64,000 nt of DNA, from the NCBI GenBank assembly GCA_002897775.1, contig BDTR01000029.1, positions 5,001 to 69,000 of the forward strand, written 5' to 3'. Source of the stretch: a bacterium BMS3Bbin08 (GTDB taxonomy: Bacteria; Nitrospirota; Thermodesulfovibrionia; UBA6902; BMS3Bbin08). Position numbers and translations under genes: made by a program. Under the pieces are notes generated by a model. That model was not told where the DNA came from. It saw only the letters and a list, made by a program, of their open reading frames with translations, and made no database searches. Below, piece by piece: positions 24,720 to 34,010 of this stretch (its first letter is position 1; each line of letters starts with the position of its first letter).

Positions 24720-25979
24720 TTACTTTAAGAATTCAGGAATTTTAATTCCTCTGACAAGGTCCTTGTACTGCTCCCTTTCGCGGATGATATGGAACTTTTT
24801 CCCTTTGACAAGGACCTCAGCTACCCTGGGCCTGCTGTTATAAGTGGAACTCATGGAAAACCCATACGCGCCGGCGCTCATTATGGCAAGAAGGTCTCCC
24901 TGTAAGGGACGGTTTATTTTTCTGTCTTTAGCAAAAAAATCTCCGGATTCGCAGACTGGTCCCACGATGTCAGCGGAGATCTTTGTCCGTCTATTTCTCT
25001 TCACATGCTGGATATTATGAAACGCGTCATAGAGGCTTGGTCTTAAAAGGTCGTTCATTCCGGCATCCACAATTACAAATTCCTTTTTATGATGCTTTTT
25101 AAGATACAGAACTTTTGTTACGAGTATTCCGGCATTCCCTGTAATTGACCGTCCGGGCTCAGTGATCAGCTTTAAATTGTTTTTTCTTAAAAGGGGCAGT
25201 ATCTTTAGAGCCAGTTCTTTAGGATGGGGCGGATTTTCGTCATTATTATACGGAATTCCAAGTCCGCCCCCGATATCCATGTATTGTATTTTTATTCCCT
25301 GCGATCTGAGCATCTGTGCAAGTGACAGCACTTTTTTGAGCGCGGCAACAAAAGGGGATACCCGGGTTATCTGCGAGCCTATGTGTTTGTGTATGCCGAG
25401 GATCCTGATATTGGGCAATGAATTTGCCAGTCTGTAATTTTCAAGCGCTTTTTCTATTGGAATGCCGAATTTGTGTTTTTTTAATCCGGTTGATATGTAT
25501 GGGTGAGTGCTCACGCTGATGTCAGGGTTGACCCTAAGGGCTATAGGCGCTTTCACTCCGAGCTCTCCGGCGATATGGTCGATAGCGACCAGCTCATCCT
25601 GGGATTCGACGTTGAACATAAGTATCCCTGACCTCAGCGCGAATATTATCTCCTCCCGGGTCTTTCCAACTCCGGCGTACACGATCTTTTTTGCGGGTAT
25701 GCCGGCTTTTAACGCCAGGAACAGCTCGCCGCCGGAGATCACATCCGCGCCGCCGCCTTTTTTAGCGATTATTCTCAGAAGCGCGGGATTGGGGTTTGCC
25801 TTGACCGCGTAACATATAGTGTTCGGATAACTGTTAAACGCGTCTTTGTAGGCATCCAGATGCCTGGTTATGGTTTTATGGCTATAGATATAAAGCGGTG
25901 TTCCGGCCCTGTTAACAATGTCCCTGACAGAAACATCTTCGGCAAAAAGCTCGGAATTTTTATATGTAAAGTAGTGCAT
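24720..25979 (-). CDS. lysA: Diaminopimelate decarboxylase LysA
   Basis: LysA is a PLP enzyme that makes lysine from meso-diaminopimelate. 419 residues. The PLP lysine is in TICYAVKANPNPALL. The glycine-rich phosphate site is YMDIGGGLGIPY, the EPGRSITGNAG motif is present, and the catalytic Cys is in GPVCESGDFFAKD with AYGFSMSSTYNSRPR near the end. It is first in the lysA-(DUF559)-dapF-yacG-dapB set on the minus strand. Upstream (25980-26085) is only AT-rich repeat-like sequence before tilS on the other strand. Confidence 0.97.
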   Translation of the reverse strand: MHYFTYKNSELFAEDVSVRDIVNRAGTPLYIYSHKTITRHLDAYKDAFNSYPNTICYAVKANPNPALLRIIAKKGGGADVISGGELFLALKAGIPAKKIVYAGVGKTREEIIFALRSGILMFNVESQDELVAIDHIAGELGVKAPIALRVNPDISVSTHPYISTGLKKHKFGIPIEKALENYRLANSLPNIRILGIHKHIGSQITRVSPFVAALKKVLSLAQMLRSQGIKIQYMDIGGGLGIPYNNDENPPHPKELALKILPLLRKNNLKLITEPGRSITGNAGILVTKVLYLKKHHKKEFVIVDAGMNDLLRPSLYDAFHNIQHVKRNRRTKISADIVGPVCESGDFFAKDRKINRPLQGDLLAIMSAGAYGFSMSSTYNSRPRVAEVLVKGKKFHIIREREQYKDLVRGIKIPEFLK

Positions 25980-26085
25980 AGCAAAAAACAGGTTGTCTGG
26001 TTGTTATGTGATCTAGTATTTTACTTTAATAACTTAATAATTTAATGACTTAATAACTTGATTATGTTTAATGTATAATTCACCT

Positions 26086-27459
26086 ATGGATATTAAAGAA
26101 AAAGCCCTTAAAACAATAAAGAAATACTCTCTGCTTCAGCATGGAGACAGTATTCTTATCGCACTGTCAGGCGGTCCTGACTCTGTCAGCCTCTCAGTTA
26201 TTTTAGATGAACTTAAGGACAATTTCAATCTATCTCTTCACGCTCTTTATGTTAACCACGGCCTGCGTCCTGAAGAGAGCAGGGAAGAGGAGGCCTTTTG
26301 CAGGCGGTTTTGCGATGAACTGGGGATTAAATTTCATTTTGAGACTGTTAAAGCAAAAGAATATTCTGAGACAAACAGGCTTAACCTTCAGGAAGCCGCG
26401 AGAGAACTCAGGTATGACGCGTTTGAGAAGACGGCCTTAAAGACCGGCGCGGACAGGATCGCTCTCGGCCACAACGCTGACGACCAGGCAGAGACAGTAG
26501 TTATGAGACTGATAAGGGGGGCCGGCAGGAAAGGCCTGTCAGGAATACCGCCTGTACGCGGGATCATTATCAGGCCTTTAATAGATATAGAGAGGAGTGA
26601 AATAGAGGCCTTTCTGTCTGAAAAGCATATCTCATATATGACGGATTCATCCAATCTCAGGAAGGACTATTCGCGTAACCGGCTCAGGCAGGAGGTTATC
26701 CCTCTGCTGCAGGAATATAACCCCTCTTTGATAGCAACGATCAACAGGACAGCTGATATTATGCGAGAGGAAGACGAGTATCTTGAGATCATTGTCACCA
26801 AGACCTTGATGAGGCTGATAAGCAGAAAAACCGACGATGATATCGAACTGTTTCTTTTCCCTCTTGAGAACATGGAAAAACCGATATTAAGAAGAGTGAT
26901 CCGAAGGGCGGTCAATGAAACAAGGGGTCTCAGGGGCATTGACCTGATACATATCGAGGACATCATTAAACTCATTAAAACAGGAAGGGCCGGTGACAGT
27001 GTTGCCCTCCCCGGGAAGATAAGGGCCGTGAGGAAATATTCGACTTTGATCCTCACCGTACTTGCGCCTCTGAAGCTGAAGCCCAGGGTCTTTGATCCTC
27101 CCGGAGAACTGGTGCTATATGAGGACGGGATCGTGTTAAAGGCTGAGATCGCGGAAACCTGGAGTAATGATTATAATGGCAAAGATACATCTGTTTTTGA
27201 CCTGGACAGGCTTGTCCTGCCCCTTGAAGTGCGCATGAGGCAGAAAGGGGATTATTTTTATCCTGCCGGTTTCGGCAAAAAAAAGAAACTGCAGGATTTC
27301 TTTGTGGACGAGAAAGTGCCCCGGGACGAAAGAGATTCGGTGCCTATCGTAGTGTCTGGCGGGAATATAATCTGGATCGCAGGATACAGGATGGATGAGC
27401 GGTACAGGGCCAAAGAAGGGACAAAGAGATTCTTGATCATTAAGAGTTTTAAGAGGTGA
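26086..27459 (+). CDS. tilS: tRNA(Ile)-lysidine synthetase TilS
   Basis: TilS converts the wobble C34 of the AUA-reading tRNA-Ile to lysidine using ATP and lysine. About 457 residues. The PP-loop is ALSGGPDSVSL; LYVNHGLRPE and IALGHNADDQAETVVMRLIRG follow; the C-terminal TilS domains are present (LEVRMRQKGDYFYP, LQDFFVDEKVP). An ATG 15 bases upstream is open, but the ATG at 26086 starts closer to the usual N terminus. A TATAAT (26074-26079) lies seven bases before it, with no ribosome binding site, so a leaderless message is possible. Confidence 0.96.
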   Translation: MDIKEKALKTIKKYSLLQHGDSILIALSGGPDSVSLSVILDELKDNFNLSLHALYVNHGLRPEESREEEAFCRRFCDELGIKFHFETVKAKEYSETNRLNLQEAARELRYDAFEKTALKTGADRIALGHNADDQAETVVMRLIRGAGRKGLSGIPPVRGIIIRPLIDIERSEIEAFLSEKHISYMTDSSNLRKDYSRNRLRQEVIPLLQEYNPSLIATINRTADIMREEDEYLEIIVTKTLMRLISRKTDDDIELFLFPLENMEKPILRRVIRRAVNETRGLRGIDLIHIEDIIKLIKTGRAGDSVALPGKIRAVRKYSTLILTVLAPLKLKPRVFDPPGELVLYEDGIVLKAEIAETWSNDYNGKDTSVFDLDRLVLPLEVRMRQKGDYFYPAGFGKKKKLQDFFVDEKVPRDERDSVPIVVSGGNIIWIAGYRMDERYRAKEGTKRFLIIKSFKR

Positions 27460-27512
27460 GATCATTCATTTCATTGTTGCGCTTTTTCAGATGTTTGCTT
27501 ATAGTGTTTTAA

Positions 27513-30350
27513 ATGCCTTTTTCACTGAATGAAATCAAAGACCGCGCTCTTGCCTTTTCCCGTGATTGGGAAGGAACTCCATCTGAACGTGCTGAAGCCC
27601 AAACATTCTGGAATGAATTTTTTGCTGTATTTGGCGTAACACGCAGGAGGATTGCGAGCTTTGAGGAGTATGTTAAACCAGCTCGGGCACGATATGAAGA
27701 GAGTGGAGGTAAGGGTGGTTTTATAGACCTTTTCTGGAAAGGTACCCTTATCGTTGAGCATAAATCATCTGGGCTTGATCTCGATTCCGCGTACAAACAG
27801 GCTTTGGAGTATTTTGATGGACTCGCAGAGCGTGATCTTCCACGTTATGTGATTGTCTCTGATTTTGCACGTATCAGGCTCTATGATCTTGATTCACGCA
27901 CCCGCAATGAATTCCCTCTGAAGGATCTTTACAAAAATATTAAACTTTTCGGATTCATAGCGGGTTATACCACTCAGCGCATAGAGGCGCAGGACCCGGT
28001 CAACATAAAGGCCGCTGAACGCATGGGCAGGTTGCATGACCGTCTGCGTGAATCCGGTTATGAAGGGCATAAGCTTGAAGTCTTCCTGGTTCGACTGCTT
28101 TTCTGTCTATTTGCTGAAGACACTACGCTTTTTGAGCCTATGGGTTCATTTCGTGATTATCTTGAAAACTGTAGCCATAAAGACGGCTCTGATCTCGGCT
28201 CCCGATTGGCGCATCTGTTTCAGGTGCTTAATACGCTTGAAAGCAAACGGCAAAAAAATCTTAATGAGACGCTTGCCGTTTTTCCATATGTTAATGGACA
28301 GCTATTTGAAGAGACGCTTTCTATTCCTACCTGTGACAGAACGATACGAGAGATGCTCCTTGACTGTTGCGCGCTTGACTGGGGGCGTATATCGCCAGCT
28401 ATTTTCGGCGCTCTCTTTCAGTGTGTTATGGATGAGGAGGGATCAGCACGCCGCCGTAATCTCGGCGCTCATTACACCAGTGAAGAAAACATACTCAAAC
28501 TTATCAAACCGCTCTTTCTAGATGATCTCTGGGCTGAATTTAAAGCATCAAAACGTAGTACAAAGAAGCTTTTTGAACTGAATAAAAAGATTGCCCGGCT
28601 GAAGTTCTTTGACCCCGCCTGTGGCTGCGGGAATTTCCTTGTTATTGCATATCGTGAATTAAGGCTGCTTGAACTCGAAATACTGCGTGCTGTACGTGCA
28701 TCGGGTCAGAGGCATCTTAACATCTTTCAGCTTGTGCAGGTTGATGTTGATCAGTTCTATGGCATTGAGATAGAGGAATTTCCTGCACAGATAGCTCAGG
28801 TTGCTCTCTGGCTGACTGACCACCAGATGAATATGATGGTTTCAGAGGAGTTTGGTCAGTATTTCCGCCGTCTGCCGCTTAAACATGCCGCTAAAATCCA
28901 GTGCGGTAATGCCTTGCATATGGATTGGAATGATGTTGTCTCTGTTTATGATGTGGACTATATCCTTGGCAATCCACCGTTTGTTGGGAAAAAAGAACAA
29001 AGCGCGGAGCAAAAAGCTGATATGGCACAAGTTTTTGCAGGAGTCAAAGGCAGAGGTGTGCTTGATTATGTTACAGCGTGGTATATGAAGGCCGTGCGTT
29101 ATGTGAGAGGCGATGAGAAGGTTGCAGGCCGTTTAGATGCTCTGCCGGGAATGCCAAAGCCACCAAGCGAGAAGTTAAAGATCGCTTTTGTCTCGACCAA
29201 CTCTATCACACAGGGCGAACAGGTAGGCGTGCTCTGGTCTGAACTTTTACGGCTTGGTGTCAAAATACATTTTGCTCACCGCACTTTTCGCTGGAGCAAT
29301 GAGGCACGTGGGAAGGCGGCGGTACATTGCGTTATTATCGGCTTTGCTTTACACGATTCTGACTGTAAAACCATTTATGATTATCCTGATATAAACGGAG
29401 AGCCACATGCTCTTGCTACAGTCAACATTAATCCGTATCTTGTAGATGCGCCGGATGTTTTACTTATAAAGCGAACAACTCCAATATGTCCTGCGCCACC
29501 GATCAATTATGGGAGCATGGCGATAGATAATGGGCATCTTATTCTGGATGAAGCCGAATATCAGATATTGATAAGAAATTATCCCGAGTCGTCTATATGG
29601 ATTAGACCGTATGTCGGCGGCTATGAAGTATTAAACGGCTATCGCCGCTATTGTCTTTGGCTTGAAAATATAAAACCACAACAGCTTAGACAATTTCCGC
29701 CAATAATGGAGCGCGTTGAACGCGTCAAGCAATTCAGGACTGCGAGTGGTCGCGGAGCTACGGCTGATTTAGCTAATTATCCCACGCTCTTTGGAGAAAA
29801 ACGACAGCCGACTGTAAAATATCTTGCAATCCCCAAAGTGTCATCTGAGAATCGAATGTATTTGCCAATTGCATTGCTCCAGCCGAACGTGATTGCAAAC
29901 GGGAGTTTGTTGGTAATTCCCGATTCACATTTGTTCTCGTTTGGAATATTAAGTTCACATATGCACATGTCTTGGATGCGGTATGTAGCAGGTAGAATGA
30001 AAAGTGATTACCAGTATTCAAGTCAGATCGTCTACAATAACTTCCCATGGCCGCAAGAACCTTCTGATAAAAAGGTGGCTGCTGTTGAAAAGGCGGCGCA
30101 AGGTGTGTTTGATGCGCGTTCTGCTCATCACGAAGCGACACTTGCCGACCTTTACGATCCTGTTGCCATGCCGCCGGATCTGAGGAAAGCGCATCAGGAG
30201 CTTGACCGTGCAGTTGATGGCGCTTATGGAAGACGAAAGTTTGCGTCCGATACCGAAAGGGTAGCGTTCCTCTTTGAACTGTACCACCAGTATACAAGTC
30301 TCTTACCGTCTCTCAAAAAACCTAATCGGCGTAAAAAAAGAAAGACTTAA
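27513..30350 (+). CDS. MmeI-like type IIL restriction-modification enzyme
   Basis: 945 residues; MmeI itself is about 920. The N-terminal nuclease motif is D72-x9-E82-x-K84 (FIDLFWKGTLIVEHK). A helical linker follows. The methyltransferase has motif I FFDPACGCGNFLVIAYREL (near residue 367) and motif IV GNPPF (near 485), the N6-adenine type. A target recognition part and a helical C terminus follow (GRMKSDYQYSSQIVYNNFPW is the family block). Such single-chain enzymes modify one strand and cut about 20 bases away. The specificity cannot be read from the sequence. It stands next to a SIR2-STAND gene, forming a small defence patch between tilS and gltX. The ribosome binding site is not obvious. 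Confidence 0.9.
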   Translation: MPFSLNEIKDRALAFSRDWEGTPSERAEAQTFWNEFFAVFGVTRRRIASFEEYVKPARARYEESGGKGGFIDLFWKGTLIVEHKSSGLDLDSAYKQALEYFDGLAERDLPRYVIVSDFARIRLYDLDSRTRNEFPLKDLYKNIKLFGFIAGYTTQRIEAQDPVNIKAAERMGRLHDRLRESGYEGHKLEVFLVRLLFCLFAEDTTLFEPMGSFRDYLENCSHKDGSDLGSRLAHLFQVLNTLESKRQKNLNETLAVFPYVNGQLFEETLSIPTCDRTIREMLLDCCALDWGRISPAIFGALFQCVMDEEGSARRRNLGAHYTSEENILKLIKPLFLDDLWAEFKASKRSTKKLFELNKKIARLKFFDPACGCGNFLVIAYRELRLLELEILRAVRASGQRHLNIFQLVQVDVDQFYGIEIEEFPAQIAQVALWLTDHQMNMMVSEEFGQYFRRLPLKHAAKIQCGNALHMDWNDVVSVYDVDYILGNPPFVGKKEQSAEQKADMAQVFAGVKGRGVLDYVTAWYMKAVRYVRGDEKVAGRLDALPGMPKPPSEKLKIAFVSTNSITQGEQVGVLWSELLRLGVKIHFAHRTFRWSNEARGKAAVHCVIIGFALHDSDCKTIYDYPDINGEPHALATVNINPYLVDAPDVLLIKRTTPICPAPPINYGSMAIDNGHLILDEAEYQILIRNYPESSIWIRPYVGGYEVLNGYRRYCLWLENIKPQQLRQFPPIMERVERVKQFRTASGRGATADLANYPTLFGEKRQPTVKYLAIPKVSSENRMYLPIALLQPNVIANGSLLVIPDSHLFSFGILSSHMHMSWMRYVAGRMKSDYQYSSQIVYNNFPWPQEPSDKKVAAVEKAAQGVFDARSAHHEATLADLYDPVAMPPDLRKAHQELDRAVDGAYGRRKFASDTERVAFLFELYHQYTSLLPSLKKPNRRKKRKT

Positions 30351-30574
30351 AATATATGGGTGTTAAATAGCTATATGTAAAACTATAGTTATCCAATCAT
30401 TCTTTTAAGGGATTGTGTGAGGGGCAGGGGATGCGAGCGTATAACTCCTTTGTCGTCGTTCCCTGCCGAGCCGGACCGACTGGAAACTGAAATCTAGACT
30501 TTTCCTTTTGCAAGAAACAAGACCTTACCCCATGGACTGTTTTTTTCTGTACAAGCTTTAAAGGGCAAAGGACA
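30351..30574. other. Intergenic spacer between convergent defence genes
   Basis: The 224 bases contain no supported gene and no clear hairpin terminator. Part of it (30480-30540) is unremarkable mixed sequence. Both flanking genes end here. Confidence 0.4.
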
Positions 30575-33500
30575 TTATTTATTTATGTTTGCTTTGATAC
30601 CATTTGGACCTCTAACAGTAAAGGCGATATTAAACTCCGCATTAGTATTTTTTGTAAGTTGTTCCCAGATTGATGAGCTAAATTGGCTGTAATGAATGAA
30701 AATTGATTCACCTAAAGTGCTTACATAAACAAAACAGAAATTATCATGTAAGGCTGTAATGAATCCTGTATATTTAATTAATTTGCCATTACTATCTTTC
30801 ACCTCACCCCAGTAGCGGTTTCGAAATTGAGGTGGGAATCTATGATTTTTTAAAATATTAAATATTCTTTTAGATTCTGCTCTATCACCATATAAGAACT
30901 CGTGCCGTGCATAAAGAATTTGTGATTCATAATTTGTGTCACCTTCAGTGAAACTGCGTTTTAAGTGGTGAGAGATTGTTTCTTTGTTTGCTTCTTCTCC
31001 AATTAAAGAGTAAGTTTTTGCAAGAAGGGAGTGAATAAGTTTAGATCCCGTGTTATATTCTAAACTTCTATTTAATATTTTAATTGCTCCTTCAGTATCG
31101 TTCTTTTTAATGTACTGCTTTGCTAATCTGGATGCTACAATATCACTGTTAGGGTTGGTTCGAAACGCGGATTCAAGAGCTTTAATAACAGTAGGTTCAT
31201 CTTTTAACAATTCAGAAAGGTCGGCTTGAACCGTCAGTAAAAACGCATCTTCGGGGAACTTTTGAATTCCACTAGATAGTGTATCCTCAGCTTGAGATAT
31301 TAAATCAGTTAAAACTCGTTCAGTTAGTGTGGAGTCATTATCGGTCTCGCGTAGCTTTCTTAACTCATCGTTTTTATCTTTAATTTCATCTAGTAGAACT
31401 TGTACTAAACTATAATATGGGTGAGAGGTAACTGAAGCCAGCAATTGCTTTCTGAAAATGTTTTTAGCGTCTTTTCTGTATTTATTTTTTTCTAAATCGC
31501 TTCTAGATTCTGTAGCTAGCTTTCTAAGTATTAAACCTTTAGTATGGAGAAGGGTTTGAAGATGTCGCTTATCAAGTGATTCAGCTTCTTGGATAATACC
31601 TAATGCTTTACTAGCAGAGCCACTCGGATGGTTTAGTTCAAAAATTGCTTTTTGGTGATATATGTGAGCTAAGTCTGCACCTGTTTCAGATGCTACATTA
31701 TAGATTTGATCAGCAAGAATGCGATTAGAAAAAAGAACAGCTAACTCCCGGCCTTTTATTAAATATGAAAACGCCTCTTTATCCCATTTAAAGTCAACAT
31801 TCATATACTTCAGCATTCTTATTATTTGATTTTGGCGTTCATTAGGTTTTGGCAAGGCTTGCTCAAAAACAAACTTAGCAATAAGTGGATGTCGGGATCT
31901 GTAAACATAATCACGTGAGATTTTGTCTTTATAAATTCTGACAACATGTTCTAAGGGTTTTAATAGCTCTTTTTGAAATTTGTCAAATGTTATACCGGAA
32001 ATTCTTGAAATAAGGCCTGCTCTAACAGGGGCATTGAGTCTGAAAAGAGAGCAGATATCTAAATATAATAATTTTGCTTCTGAGGGTATAATATTTTGAT
32101 ATTCATCATAAACCAATTCCTCAAAAGACTTTCCAGATGTAGCTTCATGTAGAGCAACTAACAATTGGCGTTCTGCATCAAATTTAAAAAGAGCTTTTCT
32201 TTGATCTAAAGTTAATTCTGAAAGATGTCCTAAACAATTATGTTGTTCAAGTTTCTCAAGGAGACATATAATTTCTTTTTGTGATAGGTCCCTTAGTTCA
32301 TATTCATAGTTTAATAGGGGTGCTAGTTCTTCACCATAAATGTTCCACTCATTTGTACGAGCTCCAAATAGCAATGTAATACGAATATTATTTTTATTTG
32401 CATAATGTATAAGCCCGAGAATTTCTGTTAAACAAAAAATGGAATTATCAATGAAAATATTTATACGAGATTTAACAAGATTAAATAATTCAAGTATTAA
32501 ATGATTGCGGATTAACCCTCCTTCTTTTAAATAAAAGACTGTTTTTTCATATTCTGTAGCTGCCTCCCAGGCTGTTCTTCTCAAGGTAACATTTTTTCCG
32601 CTACCTGCATGTCCCATAAGTAAACAGCATTGAACATTTTTTGTATTCTTTTCATCTAATATGCAATCTAATAACAAATCATCAGTAATTCTTCTTCTAA
32701 CGTCTAACTCTTGTTGAAAGATTCCCCACTCAACATTCAAACCTTGATAGAAATCTTTTGGATTAATTCCTTTTACTGGCATATCTTTGTGGATATATTG
32801 TAATTCGTCTTCCAAATATAGTAATAATTCACTAGTAGGAGTCAATGTAGTAGTAAATTTCTTTGAGATAGGTGGTCGATCTGTTTTTAATAAAGATGAC
32901 AATGTTCTATTCTTTTCGGGAATTGTATTATTCAAATGTATTAGAAAACCTTCAAAGTCTGATTTAATAACTTCAAAACGTCTAGCCATCCAAACTGATT
33001 TATCTAATTCATCAATGGATGGTTTCACTAATGCATATTTTGGTCTTGAAATTCCTAAGTCATCTAGAGCAAATAATATATGTTGTATGTTGGGGTCGGA
33101 AACATCGTAACCACAAAAAATAATCGGATATTCTCTGCCCCATTCTTTTAAATGGTTAAAAAGTCTTATACGGTTTTTTTCATATTTTGCGTACTCTTCA
33201 CTTGCTAAAATTAGTGGAAGGTTAGGATCATTAATTCTGGTGATACAGCCATGCAATTTTAGATAAGGGACCAAGCTTGGATCACTTATTTTTTTACTGA
33301 AGTCATCATAGTCGGATATTATGGGAGCTAATTTTTGTAATCGAGAAGGTGTATGATCATATGCACTTTCTAGCACCAAATCATAGTTTGTTGTAAAAAT
33401 TGCAAACCATCTGAATTTTGGGGTTAATTTATGAAAATTAGCAGGCTTAAGGTTTTCAAAGTTTTCTTTAATTGTGTTTTGTACTTCTACTAAACTGCTT

Positions 33501-33715
33501 TGCGTTTTTGCATAGTCTGCTACTCTATTTAGAGGCCAATCTTTTTTTGCTCCACCAAGAAACTTATCAGATAAAATATCACGAAGTTCTAAGCCAGTGG
33601 GAGGGTTACCATCAGGTTTAGTTGCACCTAGTGATGCACCAGCACCAAGAAATAAAATAACTTCTCCATTTTGTATTTTTTCAGTTAACCATGGAGATAT
33701 ATTAATTTTACTCAC
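30575..33715 (-). CDS. SIR2-STAND-repeat defence protein with C-terminal cold-shock-like domain
   Basis: 1046 residues. Residues 1-265 form a SIR2-type NADase domain: LFLGAGAS (24-28), FTTNYD (catalytic Asn110) and YLKLHG (catalytic His155). A P-loop NTPase follows, with Walker A GHAGSGKNVT (368-377) and Walker B INIFIDN. The middle and C-terminal part (about 640-960) is helical and TPR-like. The last ~65 residues (KYTGFITALHDNFCFVYVST, ESIFIHYSQF, FTVRGPNGIKANI) match the pattern of a cold-shock/OB domain. The SIR2-STAND architecture is that of type V AVAST (Avs5-like) antiviral sensors, which deplete NAD on recognising a phage protein. The gene is clearly more AT-rich than its neighbours, a sign of transfer. 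Confidence 0.88.
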   Translation of the reverse strand: MSKINISPWLTEKIQNGEVILFLGAGASLGATKPDGNPPTGLELRDILSDKFLGGAKKDWPLNRVADYAKTQSSLVEVQNTIKENFENLKPANFHKLTPKFRWFAIFTTNYDLVLESAYDHTPSRLQKLAPIISDYDDFSKKISDPSLVPYLKLHGCITRINDPNLPLILASEEYAKYEKNRIRLFNHLKEWGREYPIIFCGYDVSDPNIQHILFALDDLGISRPKYALVKPSIDELDKSVWMARRFEVIKSDFEGFLIHLNNTIPEKNRTLSSLLKTDRPPISKKFTTTLTPTSELLLYLEDELQYIHKDMPVKGINPKDFYQGLNVEWGIFQQELDVRRRITDDLLLDCILDEKNTKNVQCCLLMGHAGSGKNVTLRRTAWEAATEYEKTVFYLKEGGLIRNHLILELFNLVKSRINIFIDNSIFCLTEILGLIHYANKNNIRITLLFGARTNEWNIYGEELAPLLNYEYELRDLSQKEIICLLEKLEQHNCLGHLSELTLDQRKALFKFDAERQLLVALHEATSGKSFEELVYDEYQNIIPSEAKLLYLDICSLFRLNAPVRAGLISRISGITFDKFQKELLKPLEHVVRIYKDKISRDYVYRSRHPLIAKFVFEQALPKPNERQNQIIRMLKYMNVDFKWDKEAFSYLIKGRELAVLFSNRILADQIYNVASETGADLAHIYHQKAIFELNHPSGSASKALGIIQEAESLDKRHLQTLLHTKGLILRKLATESRSDLEKNKYRKDAKNIFRKQLLASVTSHPYYSLVQVLLDEIKDKNDELRKLRETDNDSTLTERVLTDLISQAEDTLSSGIQKFPEDAFLLTVQADLSELLKDEPTVIKALESAFRTNPNSDIVASRLAKQYIKKNDTEGAIKILNRSLEYNTGSKLIHSLLAKTYSLIGEEANKETISHHLKRSFTEGDTNYESQILYARHEFLYGDRAESKRIFNILKNHRFPPQFRNRYWGEVKDSNGKLIKYTGFITALHDNFCFVYVSTLGESIFIHYSQFSSSIWEQLTKNTNAEFNIAFTVRGPNGIKANINK

Positions 33716-34010
33716 TACAAACCCCTTGTTTTTATATGGTTATAAATGAAGAATTATTTATGACCATATCATAAGCAACGCAACCCCTTATTTTCAAGGG
33801 AAAAGGACAGAAAAAACTGTATACCCGTTTTTACGGGAATGACGGAACTGGCTTGGTCGTACTGATCATGCAAGTATGACATATGCAGGAACTGGATGAT
33901 GGTTCCCTGAAAGATCGGGACAGGCAGGTCCGGTATGACACTGGTGGGGTATGGAATGATACATCTATGATATAATTGACCTTGCTTTTGATAACTTAAG
34001 GAGAATAGTT
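33716..34010. promoter_or_regulatory. Intergenic region upstream of gltX
   Basis: The ~295 bases hold no gene. Fragments of dispersed repeats are visible (TTTTTACGGGAATGACGG near 33828, GGGACAGGCAGGTCCGG near 33918). A TATAAT-like box (TATAAT at 33971-33976) and an AAGGAG ribosome binding site (33998-34003) serve gltX. Confidence 0.45.
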
